DNA of 30,928 bases from JAISGQ01 sp045534445 (GCA_045534445.1 JAZSJQ010000036.1:1-30928), one strand, 5' to 3'; numbered from the stretch's first letter, positions 13,348 through 22,502 are shown. Numbers and translations are program-made. Notes: generated by a model not told the origin, from the sequence alone.

Positions 13348-15493
13348 ACTGTTTATTCAGGAATCCTGCTGTAAAGCTTATGTTTCTTTCTATACCGGAA
13401 TCAAATCGCACAATATAGCATGAATTGCCGGGGTCTGCGGCAATTATCCTGCCCTTTCCGAGAGTGGGGTGATTGATAACGGAACCCGACGGCAGAAGTT
13501 TTATGTCAAGCTTGCGCTCATCGACGGAAATATGAGTTTTGGCGGTTTCGATAAGCTCAGTGCTGAGCTCGACCGTGTACTGAAGCAGGTCGCGTTCAAT
13601 GTCGAAAATAAATCTGGAGGGATATTTCATATTCGAATCCAGCCCCATACCCTCGGAATCGGTGAGATACAGTACGCTTTCGGCTCTTGTCATGGCAACA
13701 TAGGCAAGCCTGCGTTCTTCTTCCATCTTGTCTCTGGTGTTTGTTTTTCGGGTGGGGAATACACCTTCCGAAAGTCCGCAGACAAAAACAACGGGGAATT
13801 CAAGACCCTTTGCAGCATGAATAGTCATAAGACGTACAGCCTCGGTGGAATCGGGATCGTCGCCTGTTGTCAGCAGAGTGACATGGGAGAGATAGTCATA
13901 AAGACTCATGAGCTCACCCTCATCACGTTCGTACTGAGCTATAGCCTGCTTGAGCTCGGAGAGGTTGTCAAGTCTTTCGCTGTCACCGTCGGTTCGGAGC
14001 ATCTGTTCATATCCGCTGAGAGAAAGGACATCCTCAAGAAGAGCGGATATGGAACGCTCCTCATATCCTGTGCGAAGGGTGTTTATAAGCTCTATAAATT
14101 TTACCGCCTTTGTTTTCGCGACTATCGGCGAGCCTTCTTTAACACACCTGCAAAGGGCATCGAACAGAGAAATATTATTCAACTGAGCATATTCCCGAAG
14201 CTGACCGAGCTTTGTTTTTGAAATGCCTCTGCGAGGGGTGTTGATTATTCTGGCAAAAGAAAGGTCGTCTCCTGTGCATATCATGCGCAGATAGGAAAGC
14301 ACGTCCTTTATCTCCATGCGCTCATAGAAGCCCACACCACCGTATATGCGGTATCTGATATCCTTTCTGATAAGCTGTTCCTCGATTTCACGGGAGAGAT
14401 AGTGAGCCCTGTAGAGGACAGCGATATTGTGAGGAGATATACCGCTTTCAATATGTCTTGATATTTCATTTGCGATAAATTCAGCCTCATCGCGTTCACT
14501 GCCTGTATGGTTGAATACGGCAATGGCGCCGGTAGGACGGACAGCGGTAAGCTCCTTGTCCATACGGTAGCGGTTTTTGGCAATAAGAGAATTGGAGGCG
14601 GCAACTATCTGCGGCGATGAGCGGTAGTTTGTTGTAAGCATAATTGTAGTGACGTTTGGGAATACCTTGTCAAAATCCATTATGTTTGCAACGTTGGCAC
14701 CTCGCCATGTGTATATGGTCTGGTCGGGATCGCCGACGATAAAAAGGTTTTTGTGGTGAGCGGAAAGCCTTTTTACAAGAGCGTATTCCGCATCGTCAAC
14801 ATCCTGAAACTCATCGACCATTATATATTGGAGACGCCTCTGCCATTTGTCACAGATATCCCATGAGATACCGAGAATGTAAAGAGAAAAATAAATGAGA
14901 TCATCGAAATCGAGGGCAAAGCATTTTCTCTGCTCCAGAAGATAGCGGTAAAAAATCTCATCTCTTTCACTGCAGGCAGAGTCGATTGCATGCTGCAGGG
15001 CGGAGCCATCGGTGTTTGCGAGAAGAGCTACATAATCGAGGGAAGCTCCTTTTTTGGGTCCGATTATTTCATTTACGATTTTGCTTATTTTATGGTCCTG
15101 AAGCGAAAGCTTCATATCGTCCATAACCTGACGGAGCATTATTTTCTGATCTTCTCTGTCCATGACCATGAAATTTGCAGGATAACCTATGGTATGAATA
15201 TCCTCAGACAGCAATCTTCTGCAGAAGCTGTGAAAAGTACCGATAAGACCTGTATCGCTGTCGCCGATCATCTGACGTATGCGCTTTTTCATCTCTGCGG
15301 CGGCTTTGTTTGTAAAGGTGAGACAAAGAATATTTGCAGTTGAAATTCCAAGTTCATCAGCAATATATGCAAAACGTCTTGTAAGAGTTCTGGTCTTGCC
15401 CGAGCCAGCCCCTGCAATAATGCGCACATACCCTTCGGTAGTGGTTACAGCCTCGAGCTGCTGACGGTTCAGTCCCTCCAGTATCCGTGACAT
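13346..15493 (-). CDS. pcrA: ATP-dependent DNA helicase PcrA/UvrD
   Basis: A 715-aa superfamily 1A 3'-5' helicase for nucleotide-excision repair and replication-fork clearing. The sequence shows the Q motif QLEAV, Walker A AGAGSGKT (27-34), Ia LTFTNKAA, GTFHSF, II VDEFQDVDD, III VGDPDQTIYTWRGA, IV TTNYRSS, V MTIHAAKGLEFPVVF and VI EERRLAYVAMTRA. The C-terminal part NHPTLGKGRIIA...YIVRFDSG is the RNA-polymerase-binding Tudor-like domain of PcrA/UvrD. The length fits. A strong GGAGGT site lies 7 nt before the ATG, and a near-consensus promoter is just upstream. The ribosome site sits in one arm of an inverted repeat. Confidence 0.95.
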   Translation of the reverse strand: MSRILEGLNRQQLEAVTTTEGYVRIIAGAGSGKTRTLTRRFAYIADELGISTANILCLTFTNKAAAEMKKRIRQMIGDSDTGLIGTFHSFCRRLLSEDIHTIGYPANFMVMDREDQKIMLRQVMDDMKLSLQDHKISKIVNEIIGPKKGASLDYVALLANTDGSALQHAIDSACSERDEIFYRYLLEQRKCFALDFDDLIYFSLYILGISWDICDKWQRRLQYIMVDEFQDVDDAEYALVKRLSAHHKNLFIVGDPDQTIYTWRGANVANIMDFDKVFPNVTTIMLTTNYRSSPQIVAASNSLIAKNRYRMDKELTAVRPTGAIAVFNHTGSERDEAEFIANEISRHIESGISPHNIAVLYRAHYLSREIEEQLIRKDIRYRIYGGVGFYERMEIKDVLSYLRMICTGDDLSFARIINTPRRGISKTKLGQLREYAQLNNISLFDALCRCVKEGSPIVAKTKAVKFIELINTLRTGYEERSISALLEDVLSLSGYEQMLRTDGDSERLDNLSELKQAIAQYERDEGELMSLYDYLSHVTLLTTGDDPDSTEAVRLMTIHAAKGLEFPVVFVCGLSEGVFPTRKTNTRDKMEEERRLAYVAMTRAESVLYLTDSEGMGLDSNMKYPSRFIFDIERDLLQYTVELSTELIETAKTHISVDERKLDIKLLPSGSVINHPTLGKGRIIAADPGNSCYIVRFDSGIERNISFTAGFLNKQ

Positions 15494-15495
15494 AA

Positions 15496-15530
15496 ATAAT
15501 ACCTCCGTAAAGATCTTACGAAGGTATTAT
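15496..15530. promoter_or_regulatory. Inverted repeat covering -10 and ribosome site of pcrA
   Basis: 15-nt arms (15496-15510, 15516-15530) are complementary except for one G-U position, with a 5-nt centre. On the minus strand the distal arm overlaps the -10 TATAAT and the proximal arm contains the GGAGGT ribosome site. It could be a protein operator or, if transcription starts at the 5' edge, an RNA hairpin that hides the ribosome site. Confidence 0.55.
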
Positions 15531-15554
15531 ATCGCACGTTTGTTTGTTTTGCAA
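15526..15554 (-). promoter_or_regulatory. Sigma-A promoter of pcrA
   Basis: TTGCAA (15549-15554), 17-nt spacer, consensus TATAAT (15526-15531), about 30 nt before the ATG. Confidence 0.7.
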
Positions 15555-15600
15555 CAATAATATTTATGGCGATAGGGCTTAATGCGTCAATGATAGTACA

Positions 15601-16788
15601 TTAGATTGTGCCTTTCTTGCGGTCAGATGCATTTGCAAGTGCTGTCATGAGCATCATGATAAGAGCAAAGACGAGAGAAAGCACAGGGAAAATATAAACG
15701 TGTATTTTTTCCATAAGGAAACCGGTGAGCGCAGGGGAGACAGTGGTGCCGACGTACGCAGAAGCCATTTGCAGAGATATCATGACCTGAGAAGCGTTCT
15801 CGCCGAAACGGAAAGGAGTCTGATGCATTATGCTGGGGTAGATCGGTGCACAGCCAAGACCTACAAGAGCGAAGCCGATGCACAGAATAATTGTATTTGG
15901 GGCAAAAGCAAGGAGTGCAATGCCTGCAAGGATAATTATTTCGCCGTAGAAAATAAGCTGTTTATCTGAAAGCTTAGCAGTAAGGAAACCGCTGAAGATT
16001 CTGCCGATTGTAATACCGCCGTAATAAACGGCAATAAGAATTGCGGCAGTGTCCTCGCTTATATCCTTGCCGAAGATCATGAAGCTCGCACCCCATAAGC
16101 CTACAAGCTGTTCAAGGGAACAGTAGCAGAAGAAGGCAAGGAGAGGGAACGATGCACCCGGAAGCCTCAGTGCTTCTGAGATCTTTACTGATTTGTTTTC
16201 CTGCTTGTCTGCAGAAGGGTCAGATATGTTCTTCTTCCAGAGAGGAACAGAAAAAATGAGTACAGCGGTGAGGCATACCTGAATTATGAATACAATACGG
16301 TAGCCGCTTCGCCATCCGAGGTTATTTGTAAGGCACATTCCCATGATGTAAGGACCGAGAGAAGCGCCAAGCCCCCAGAAGCAGTGGAGCCAGCTCATGT
16401 GCTTTGCCTTGTAGTGGATCGCGACGTAATTATTGAGAGCGGCATCAACAGAGCCGGCGCCGAGACCGTAGGGAATGCCCCAGAGGCATAGCTCGAGAAT
16501 GCTTGAAGAAAAAGAAAAACCGACAAGTGCCGCGGCAGTCATACCAACGCTCAGCGCAGTGAGACCGCCCGTGCCGAACCTGCGGATAAGCTTGTCGCAC
16601 ATAAGGCTTGATATGACTGTGCAGAACGCAATGAGCATGGAGACTATGCCTGCATCGGATATTCTTGCACCGAAGGATTCATACATACTTGGCCATGCGG
16701 CGCCAAGCATGGAATCGGGCAGACCGAGGCTGATAAATGATATATAAATTATGGGAAGAAGCAAACTTATCATAGAAAATGACCTCAT
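15601..16788 (-). CDS. Major facilitator superfamily transporter
   Basis: A 395-aa protein with about 12 membrane helices. It carries the MFS loop between helices 2 and 3 (CDKLIRRFGTGG) and a GLGA(G/S) repeat near helix 5. The N-terminal half (LGLPDSMLGAAWPSMYESFG) looks like the sugar/FucP-like or uncharacterised MFS branch. The substrate is unknown. GAGGTC serves as ribosome site 7 nt before the ATG at 16788. It is single-gene and divergent from the dTDP-sugar operon. Confidence 0.88.
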   Translation of the reverse strand: MRSFSMISLLLPIIYISFISLGLPDSMLGAAWPSMYESFGARISDAGIVSMLIAFCTVISSLMCDKLIRRFGTGGLTALSVGMTAAALVGFSFSSSILELCLWGIPYGLGAGSVDAALNNYVAIHYKAKHMSWLHCFWGLGASLGPYIMGMCLTNNLGWRSGYRIVFIIQVCLTAVLIFSVPLWKKNISDPSADKQENKSVKISEALRLPGASFPLLAFFCYCSLEQLVGLWGASFMIFGKDISEDTAAILIAVYYGGITIGRIFSGFLTAKLSDKQLIFYGEIIILAGIALLAFAPNTIILCIGFALVGLGCAPIYPSIMHQTPFRFGENASQVMISLQMASAYVGTTVSPALTGFLMEKIHVYIFPVLSLVFALIMMLMTALANASDRKKGTI

Positions 16789-16808
16789 TTTATATATTTA
16801 TGACCTCA
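16779..16808. repeat. ATGACCTCA direct repeat, 21-bp spacing
   Basis: ATGACCTCA at 16779-16787 and again at 16800-16808, exactly 21 bp apart (two helical turns). They lie between the predicted MFS transcription start and its ATG, and the proximal copy contains the ribosome site. It could be an operator for a dimeric regulator. Confidence 0.45.
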
Positions 16809-16811
16809 ATC

Positions 16812-16840
16812 AATATATCATAAAAATTTTATTTAGTCTA
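16812..16840 (-). promoter_or_regulatory. Putative promoter of the MFS gene
   Basis: TAGACT (16835-16840), 17 nt, TATATT (16812-16817) on the minus strand. Confidence 0.45.
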
Positions 16841-16888
16841 TTTTAATAATTGTTCGTCACAAATAATTATTTTTATCATTTTAAACCA

Positions 16889-16917
16889 TTGAATATGTCT
16901 AAAATACATGATATACT
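16889..16917 (+). promoter_or_regulatory. Sigma-A promoter of the dTDP-sugar operon
   Basis: TTGAAT (16889-16894), 17 nt, TATACT (16912-16917) with a TGA extension immediately before it. A leader of about 70 nt follows before the ATG at 16996. Confidence 0.65.
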
Positions 16918-16995
16918 GGATAAGCGATTATTGTGCCCGAGAATTTTCGCGGTACTAACGTTTAAAGTGTTTTTATAAAAAGAGAAGGTATCGGT

Positions 16996-18099
16996 ATGGC
17001 AGAAAAAATCCTCGTCACACGCTCTTCAATGCCCGATTTTGAAGAGTATGCAGAGGAGATAAAGGATATATGGGACAGCCGCTGGCTGACCAACATGGGA
17101 CCCAAGCATCAGAAGCTTCAGGCAGAGCTTGAAAGCTATCTGGGTGTCGAAAAAGTTGACCTTGTAACAAACGGTCACATGGCTCTGGAGCTTGCATTTC
17201 AGGCACTGGGACTTAAGGGAGAGGTAATAACAACTCCCTTCACATTCGCATCCACCACTCAGGCACTTGTCAGAAACGGACTTGAGCCCGTATTCTGCGA
17301 TGTTGATCCCGTGACATTTACAATGGATGTCACAAGGATAGAAAGTCTTATAACTGAAAAAACCTGCGCAATCGCACCTGTCCATGTATACGGCAATGTG
17401 TGCGATGTTGAGGAAATAGAGAGAATAGCAAAGAAGCACAATCTGAAAGTTATTTACGACGCAGCCCACACCTTCGGAGTAAGGGTCAAGTGCAGAGGAA
17501 TAGGCTCTTTTGGTGATGTTTCCTGCTTCAGTCTTCACGCAACAAAGGTGTTCAATTCCGTTGAAGGCGGTGCTTTGTGCTTTGCTGATGAGGAATTCGG
17601 CAGTGAGATAATCCGACTCAAGAACTTCGGCATCAGTGGACCCGAAAGTGTTGACAGCATTGGCACAAACGCGAAGATGAACGAGTTCTGCGCAGCAATG
17701 GGACTTTGCAACCTTCGTCATGTTGATGAGGAGATCGCAAAGAGAAAAATCGCAGTTGACCGCTATATGGAGCGCCTTTCGGGAACTCCCGGTCTGCAGT
17801 TTAACCCCGTGCAGGAGGGCGTGACACCCAACTATGCATATTTCCCCGTGTTCTTTGATCCCGATGTTTTCGGGGAAACAAGAGATCAGGTTTCCGACAG
17901 ACTCAACGCAAATGATATAAACGCAAGAAAATATTTCTATCCACTAACAAACAGCTTCGGCTGCTATAACGGAAAATATAATCCCGATGAAACCCCCGTC
18001 GCAAAGCGTCTCAGTGAGCAGGTGCTGTGCCTGCCGCTGTACGCAGGTCTGTCAGTATCCGATGTTGACAGAATATGCGATGCAATTCTCAATAAATAA
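16996..18099 (+). CDS. DegT/DnrJ/EryC1 sugar aminotransferase, VioA-like
   Basis: A 367-aa PLP-dependent sugar aminotransferase. The PLP lysine is in SLHATKVFNSVEGG (K184), and the Asp/His of IYDAAHTFG (D155) stacks on the cofactor. The motif around the lysine resembles VioA/FdtB-type enzymes, which aminate dTDP-4-keto-6-deoxyglucose. It sits directly upstream of rfbA and rfbB, which make exactly that substrate (the gap to rfbA is 15 nt). I infer it makes dTDP-4-amino-4,6-dideoxyglucose; the 3-amino isomer cannot be excluded. First gene of the operon. Confidence 0.85.
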   Translation: MAEKILVTRSSMPDFEEYAEEIKDIWDSRWLTNMGPKHQKLQAELESYLGVEKVDLVTNGHMALELAFQALGLKGEVITTPFTFASTTQALVRNGLEPVFCDVDPVTFTMDVTRIESLITEKTCAIAPVHVYGNVCDVEEIERIAKKHNLKVIYDAAHTFGVRVKCRGIGSFGDVSCFSLHATKVFNSVEGGALCFADEEFGSEIIRLKNFGISGPESVDSIGTNAKMNEFCAAMGLCNLRHVDEEIAKRKIAVDRYMERLSGTPGLQFNPVQEGVTPNYAYFPVFFDPDVFGETRDQVSDRLNANDINARKYFYPLTNSFGCYNGKYNPDETPVAKRLSEQVLCLPLYAGLSVSDVDRICDAILNK

Positions 18100-18114
18100 A
18101 AAGGTGGAAACAAC

Positions 18115-18999
18115 ATGAAAGGTATAATCTTAGCCGGCGGTTCCGGTACCAGACTTTACCCTCTGACCAAGGTCACATCAAAACAGCTGCTTCCCATCTA
18201 TGATAAGCCCATGATCTATTATCCTCTGTCAACACTCATGCTGGCAGGAATAAAGGATATTCTGATTATCTCCACACCCACCGACACACCCAGATTCGAA
18301 CAGCTTCTGGGCGACGGCAGCCAGTTTGGCATCAAGCTGTCCTATGCTGTTCAGCCTTCACCCGACGGACTTGCCCAGGCATTTCTCATCGGTGAGGAAT
18401 TCATCGGCGATGACAAGTGTGCCATGATTCTCGGCGACAACATCTTCTACGGCGGCTGGTTCAGCAGAAACTTGAAGCAGGCTGTAAAGAATGCCGAGGA
18501 AGGCAAGGCAACCATTTTCGGTTATTACGTAAAGGACCCCGAAAGATTCGGCGTTGTCGAGTTTGATAAGGACGGAAAGGTTCTTTCCGTTGAGGAAAAG
18601 CCCAAGGAGCCCAAGTCCAACTACTGCATCACAGGTCTTTATTTCTACGATAACCGTGTTGTTGAAATGGCAAAGAAGGTAAAGCCCTCATGGAGAAACG
18701 AGCTTGAGATAACCGATCTCAACCGCCTTTATCTTGAGGATGAAAGCCTTAAGGTCCAGATTCTGGGAAGAGGCTTTGCATGGCTCGACACAGGTACAAT
18801 GGACAGCCTTATGGAGGCATCTACCTTTGTGCAGACAGTGCAGAACAGACAGGGCGTTGTAATTTCCGCACCTGAGGAAATTGCATATTACGAGGGCTGG
18901 ATAACCAAGGAAGAGCTTCTGAAATCTGCAGAAGCCTACGGAAAATCCCCCTACGGCGAGCATCTGCGCATCGTTGCCGAGGATAAAATACATCACTGA
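18115..18999 (+). CDS. rfbA: Glucose-1-phosphate thymidylyltransferase
   Basis: A 294-aa RmlA/RfbA enzyme making dTDP-glucose from dTTP and glucose-1-phosphate. It begins with the nucleotidyltransferase motif GGSGTRLYPLT (8-18), followed by SKQLLPIYDKPMIYYPLS, then LGDNIFYGG, VEEKP and the LDTGTMDSL end motif. All are diagnostic and the length is typical. AAGGTGG precedes the ATG. It is co-transcribed with the upstream aminotransferase and downstream rfbB. rfbC and rfbD are not in the window, which argues against dTDP-rhamnose as the product of this operon. Confidence 0.96.
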   Translation: MKGIILAGGSGTRLYPLTKVTSKQLLPIYDKPMIYYPLSTLMLAGIKDILIISTPTDTPRFEQLLGDGSQFGIKLSYAVQPSPDGLAQAFLIGEEFIGDDKCAMILGDNIFYGGWFSRNLKQAVKNAEEGKATIFGYYVKDPERFGVVEFDKDGKVLSVEEKPKEPKSNYCITGLYFYDNRVVEMAKKVKPSWRNELEITDLNRLYLEDESLKVQILGRGFAWLDTGTMDSLMEASTFVQTVQNRQGVVISAPEEIAYYEGWITKEELLKSAEAYGKSPYGEHLRIVAEDKIHH

Positions 19000-19010
19000 G
19001 GAGAAAATAT

Positions 19011-20033
19011 ATGACTATTATTGTAACAGGCGGTGCCGGATTTATAGGCTCCAACTTTATATTCCATATGCTGGGTAAATATCCCGACTATCGCATAATC
19101 TGCCTTGACAAGCTTACATATGCAGGCAACCTTTCCACCCTTGCATCTGTTATGGAAAATCCCAATTTCCGTTTTGTGAAGGCTGACATCTGCGACAGAG
19201 AAGCAGTCTATAAGCTGTTTGAGGAAGAAAAGCCCGACATGGTTGTAAACTTTGCAGCAGAGAGCCATGTTGACCGCTCAATCGAAAACCCCGGTGTTTT
19301 TCTTGAGACAAACATTATGGGCACCCAGACTCTTATGGATGCCTGCCGCAAGTACGGAATTACCCGTTATCATCAGGTTTCAATCGATGAGGTTTACGGC
19401 GACCTGCCTCTTGACAGACCCGACCTTTTCTTCACCGAGGAAACCCCCATTCACACAAGCTCCCCCTACAGCTCATCAAAGGCTGCAGCAGACCTGCTTG
19501 TCCAGGCATATCACCGCACCTACGGCCTGCCTGTGACCATTTCCCGCTGCTCCAATAACTACGGACCCTATCACTTCCCCGAGAAGCTGATTCCTCTTAT
19601 GATAGCAAATGCTCTTGCTGAAAAGCCCCTGCCCGTCTACGGTGAGGGACTCAATGTCCGTGACTGGCTCTATGTCGAGGACCACTGCAAGGCTATCGAT
19701 CTTATTATCCACAAGGGCAGAGTAGGCGAGGTTTATAACATCGGCGGACATAACGAGATGAAGAATATAGACATCGTCAAGATAATCTGCAAGGAGCTCG
19801 GAAAGAGCGAAGACCTTATCACCTATGTAGCAGACAGAAAGGGTCACGATATGCGCTATGCGATCGACCCTACCAAGATTCATTCGGAGCTTGGCTGGCT
19901 GCCTGAAACCATGTTTGCCGACGGCATCAAGAAGACGATAAATTGGTATCTTGAAAACCGTGAGTGGTGGGAAACCATTATCTCAGGTGAGTATCAGAAC
20001 TACTATCAGCAGATGTACGGAAACAGAGGTTAA
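19011..20033 (+). CDS. rfbB: dTDP-glucose 4,6-dehydratase
   Basis: A 340-aa extended SDR enzyme. The NAD-binding motif TGGAGFIGSN is at 6-15, AAESHVDRSI is the family signature, SIDEVYGDL carries the catalytic Asp/Glu, and YSSSKAAAD carries the Tyr-Lys pair. It makes dTDP-4-keto-6-deoxyglucose. It starts 11 nt after rfbA. It is the last sugar gene of the operon; 61 nt with a weak 8-bp hairpin (20044-20051 with 20060-20067) separate it from the permease. Confidence 0.96.
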   Translation: MTIIVTGGAGFIGSNFIFHMLGKYPDYRIICLDKLTYAGNLSTLASVMENPNFRFVKADICDREAVYKLFEEEKPDMVVNFAAESHVDRSIENPGVFLETNIMGTQTLMDACRKYGITRYHQVSIDEVYGDLPLDRPDLFFTEETPIHTSSPYSSSKAAADLLVQAYHRTYGLPVTISRCSNNYGPYHFPEKLIPLMIANALAEKPLPVYGEGLNVRDWLYVEDHCKAIDLIIHKGRVGEVYNIGGHNEMKNIDIVKIICKELGKSEDLITYVADRKGHDMRYAIDPTKIHSELGWLPETMFADGIKKTINWYLENREWWETIISGEYQNYYQQMYGNRG

Positions 20034-20094
20034 TTATGGAATTAAGCATATCCGAGCAGATATGCTTGATAATAAAAATATAGGAGAGGAAAAA

Positions 20095-21432
20095 ATGAAC
20101 AAACTATTCAAGCTCAAAGAAAACGGCACAAACTTCAAGACCGAAGTTGTGGCAGGCCTGACCACATTCTTTGCAATGGCGTACATCATCTTTGTAAACC
20201 CCGGAATGCTTGGCACAGGAACCGACGCAAATATGCCTACAGCAGGTGTAATGATCGCAACCTGTCTTTCTGCAGCTCTCGGCACATGGCTCATCGGTTG
20301 GCTCACTAACTATCCTCTTGCACAGGCTCCCGGCATGGGACTTAACGCAGTATTCGCCTATACTCTTTGCGGTACTCTCGGACTTTCCTACAATGCTGCA
20401 CTCGCAGCAGTATTTCTTTCCGGTATTCTGTTCATCGTTCTTACAGTTACCGGTGCCAGAAAGGCAATTGTAAATGCTATCCCCCTCAGCATGAAGAAGG
20501 CGATCTCCTGCGGTATCGGTCTCTTTATCGCACTTCTCGGCCTTAACAACGCAGGTCTTCTTTCAAATACAAACGGCACTGTTATCGGACTTGGATCCTT
20601 TGCAGTTCCCACCACTCTTCTTGCAGTGTTCGGACTGATCCTCGTTATCGTCCTTCTTGCACTCAAGATCAAGGGCGCACTTATTCTTTCCATCATCGGC
20701 ACTTCCGCTGTAGGCTGCTTCGTACAGTTTGTATTCGGTGTTGATATGGGCATCACCCTTCCTACCACATGGGTTCCCGATCTTGACTTCAGCCTCATGG
20801 GCGCAGCATTCAAGGGCGGCTTTGAAGAGCTTCTCGCAGCTCCTATCGCATCTCTTGCATCTGTTATTATCACTCTTCTTCTTGTCGATATGTTTGATAC
20901 CATCGGTACTCTTATCGGCGCAGCAGACAAGGCTGGCTATCTCGATGAGAACGGCAACCTTCCCAAGGTAGAGCGCGCAATGCTCGCAGACGCTATCGCA
21001 ACCAGCGCAGGTGCAGCAATGGGTACCTCCACTGTTACCACCTATGTTGAGTCCACCGCAGGTATCGCTGCAGGCGGCAAGACCGGTCTTACCTCTACTG
21101 TAACAGGTCTCTGCTTTGCACTTGCAATCTTTGCATCTCCCATCCTCGGCTTTGTTCCTTCTGCAGCAACAGCACCCGTTCTCGTAATGGTTGGTGTTAT
21201 GATGGCAGGTTCTCTTAAGGACATCGAGTGGAAGGATCTTGACGTTGCAATCCCCTGCTTCATGACCGTTATCGGTATGCCTCTGTTCTATTCCATCACA
21301 GACGGTATCGCATTCGGTTTCATTTCTTATGTTATCGTAAAGCTTGCAACCCGTAAGTTTAAGGAGATCCATCCCCTTATGTACGTTATCGTTGCACTCT
21401 TTATCCTCAAGTACGTTCTTTCTGTTCTGTAA
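20095..21432 (+). CDS. AzgA-type NCS2 purine permease (PbuG/PbuO-like)
   Basis: A 445-aa nucleobase:cation symporter. Family signatures seen: FFAMAYIIFVNPGML near the N-terminus, PLAQAPGMGLNAVFAY, SMKKAISCGIGLFIALLGL, DMFDTIGTLIGAADKAG and AGAAMGTSTVTTYVES, with 12 or more membrane spans. Adenine, guanine or hypoxanthine are likely substrates. The start is the ATG at 20095 with TAGGAGAGG upstream; the longer frame overlaps rfbB and has no support. Codon use is strongly biased to C-ending codons, as in the preceding three genes, suggesting high expression. I saw no purine riboswitch in the 61-nt leader. Confidence 0.92.
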   Translation: MNKLFKLKENGTNFKTEVVAGLTTFFAMAYIIFVNPGMLGTGTDANMPTAGVMIATCLSAALGTWLIGWLTNYPLAQAPGMGLNAVFAYTLCGTLGLSYNAALAAVFLSGILFIVLTVTGARKAIVNAIPLSMKKAISCGIGLFIALLGLNNAGLLSNTNGTVIGLGSFAVPTTLLAVFGLILVIVLLALKIKGALILSIIGTSAVGCFVQFVFGVDMGITLPTTWVPDLDFSLMGAAFKGGFEELLAAPIASLASVIITLLLVDMFDTIGTLIGAADKAGYLDENGNLPKVERAMLADAIATSAGAAMGTSTVTTYVESTAGIAAGGKTGLTSTVTGLCFALAIFASPILGFVPSAATAPVLVMVGVMMAGSLKDIEWKDLDVAIPCFMTVIGMPLFYSITDGIAFGFISYVIVKLATRKFKEIHPLMYVIVALFILKYVLSVL

Positions 21433-21449
21433 TTACAGGGTATAATGAG

Positions 21450-21482
21450 AATACCTCCTGCGGATATTCCGCAGGAGGTATT
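21450..21482. terminator. Bidirectional terminator
   Basis: A perfect 15-bp GC-rich stem (21450-21464 with 21468-21482), 3-nt loop, followed by T5 on + and A/T-rich sequence on -. It lies between the convergent permease and tarJ genes. Confidence 0.9.
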
Positions 21483-21484
21483 TT

Positions 21485-22502
21485 TTATATAAGCCATTGC
21501 ATGACTGTTTTATATGGATTGGAAAAATCGGTATTGAAGGCATCGTTCATATCTTCGATGGTGTGAACAGGGATTGTGTCACGAACGATGCGGCGCAATC
21601 TGCTCTGCATATCGGGGTGACTTTCAAGCAAATCACGGGTATCTTCAAAATCCTTGGTGGTCGAGCGGCTGCGTCCGATAAGAGTAAGACCTCTCTCAAG
21701 CACCATACGGGTGTTTACGGGGACAGGCTGCTCGGAAACGCCGAGAAGCATTACGGTGCCCTGAGGATTGATGATATCAATGATAGAATTTATTATTGTG
21801 CCTGAAGCCTGACCGCCAACGCATTCAAAAGCGTGGTCAACACGCAGGCCCTCGGGCAGTTTGTCAGAATGATAGATCTCATCGGCAAAAGAAAAGAGAG
21901 ACAGCTTTTCGTCCACGATCCCCATAACATGAAGCTTTACTTCAGGCATAAGAGTCTTTATAAGCAGTGCCGTGATATAACCGAGATTTCCGTCTCCGAA
22001 AACAGCAACATTGTCGCGTATGCTGTGAGCAGTCTGCATGAAGGTAGTCACAGCGTGCATGGAAACGCTTATCAGCTCACATATTGAAGCAATGGAATCA
22101 TCGATATTTTCGTAAGGAACAACACAATCGTGAACGATTGACACATACTTCTGCATGAAGCCATCGTAACCGCTGGCACGGAATTTTGAAGTCGAGGCAT
22201 AGTTGTCACGGATAATTCCGGGAGGAGCAAAGGGCTGATTTGGAACCATAAGAACCTTCTGCCCGGGCTTGTAAACTCCGCTTGCATCATGGACAACAAC
22301 ACCTGCACATTCGTGAATAAGAGCCATGGGAAGCTTTTTTTCAATGCCTCAGGGGGCGAAGTCCCTGAAAATATCTCTGGTCAGCAGCGCAGATAGAAAG
22401 GAATCTGGGTCTGACAATAACATCAGTGGTGTTAAGGTCAATATTGCAGAAGTTGACCTGTATCTGCTTAGGAGCCACCAGACGGTAAACTCTGTTAATC
22501 AT
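21485..22502 (-). pseudogene. tarJ: TarJ-like ribitol-5-phosphate dehydrogenase, two frameshifts
   Basis: NADPH-dependent ribulose-5-phosphate reductase of the zinc-type alcohol dehydrogenase superfamily, making ribitol-5-phosphate. The N-terminal piece (from ATG 22502: MINRVYRLVAPKQIQV...SICAADQRYF) and the C-terminal piece (PMALIHECAG...SKFRASGYDGFMQ...FECVGGQ...INPQGT...RSRSTTKDFEDT) together match TarJ along its whole length. They lie in different frames. Restoring one C in the C5 run (22352-22356) and one A in the A7 run (22335-22341) gives a continuous GLRPPEALKKKLPMALI. The two indels lie 10 bases apart. This is either a real recent lesion, a reversible phase switch, or sequencing error. 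The start overlaps tarI by 8 nt (a good GGAGGA site lies upstream). Confidence 0.85.

Noticed and set aside
20034..20094. Purine riboswitch ahead of the purine permease
   Set aside because: The 61-nt gap has only a weak 8-bp hairpin and lacks the conserved three-way-junction elements of the purine aptamer.
20563..21372. 269-codon Cys-rich minus frame
   Set aside because: Antisense shadow of the permease; Cys codons come from the complement of GCA-rich sequence.
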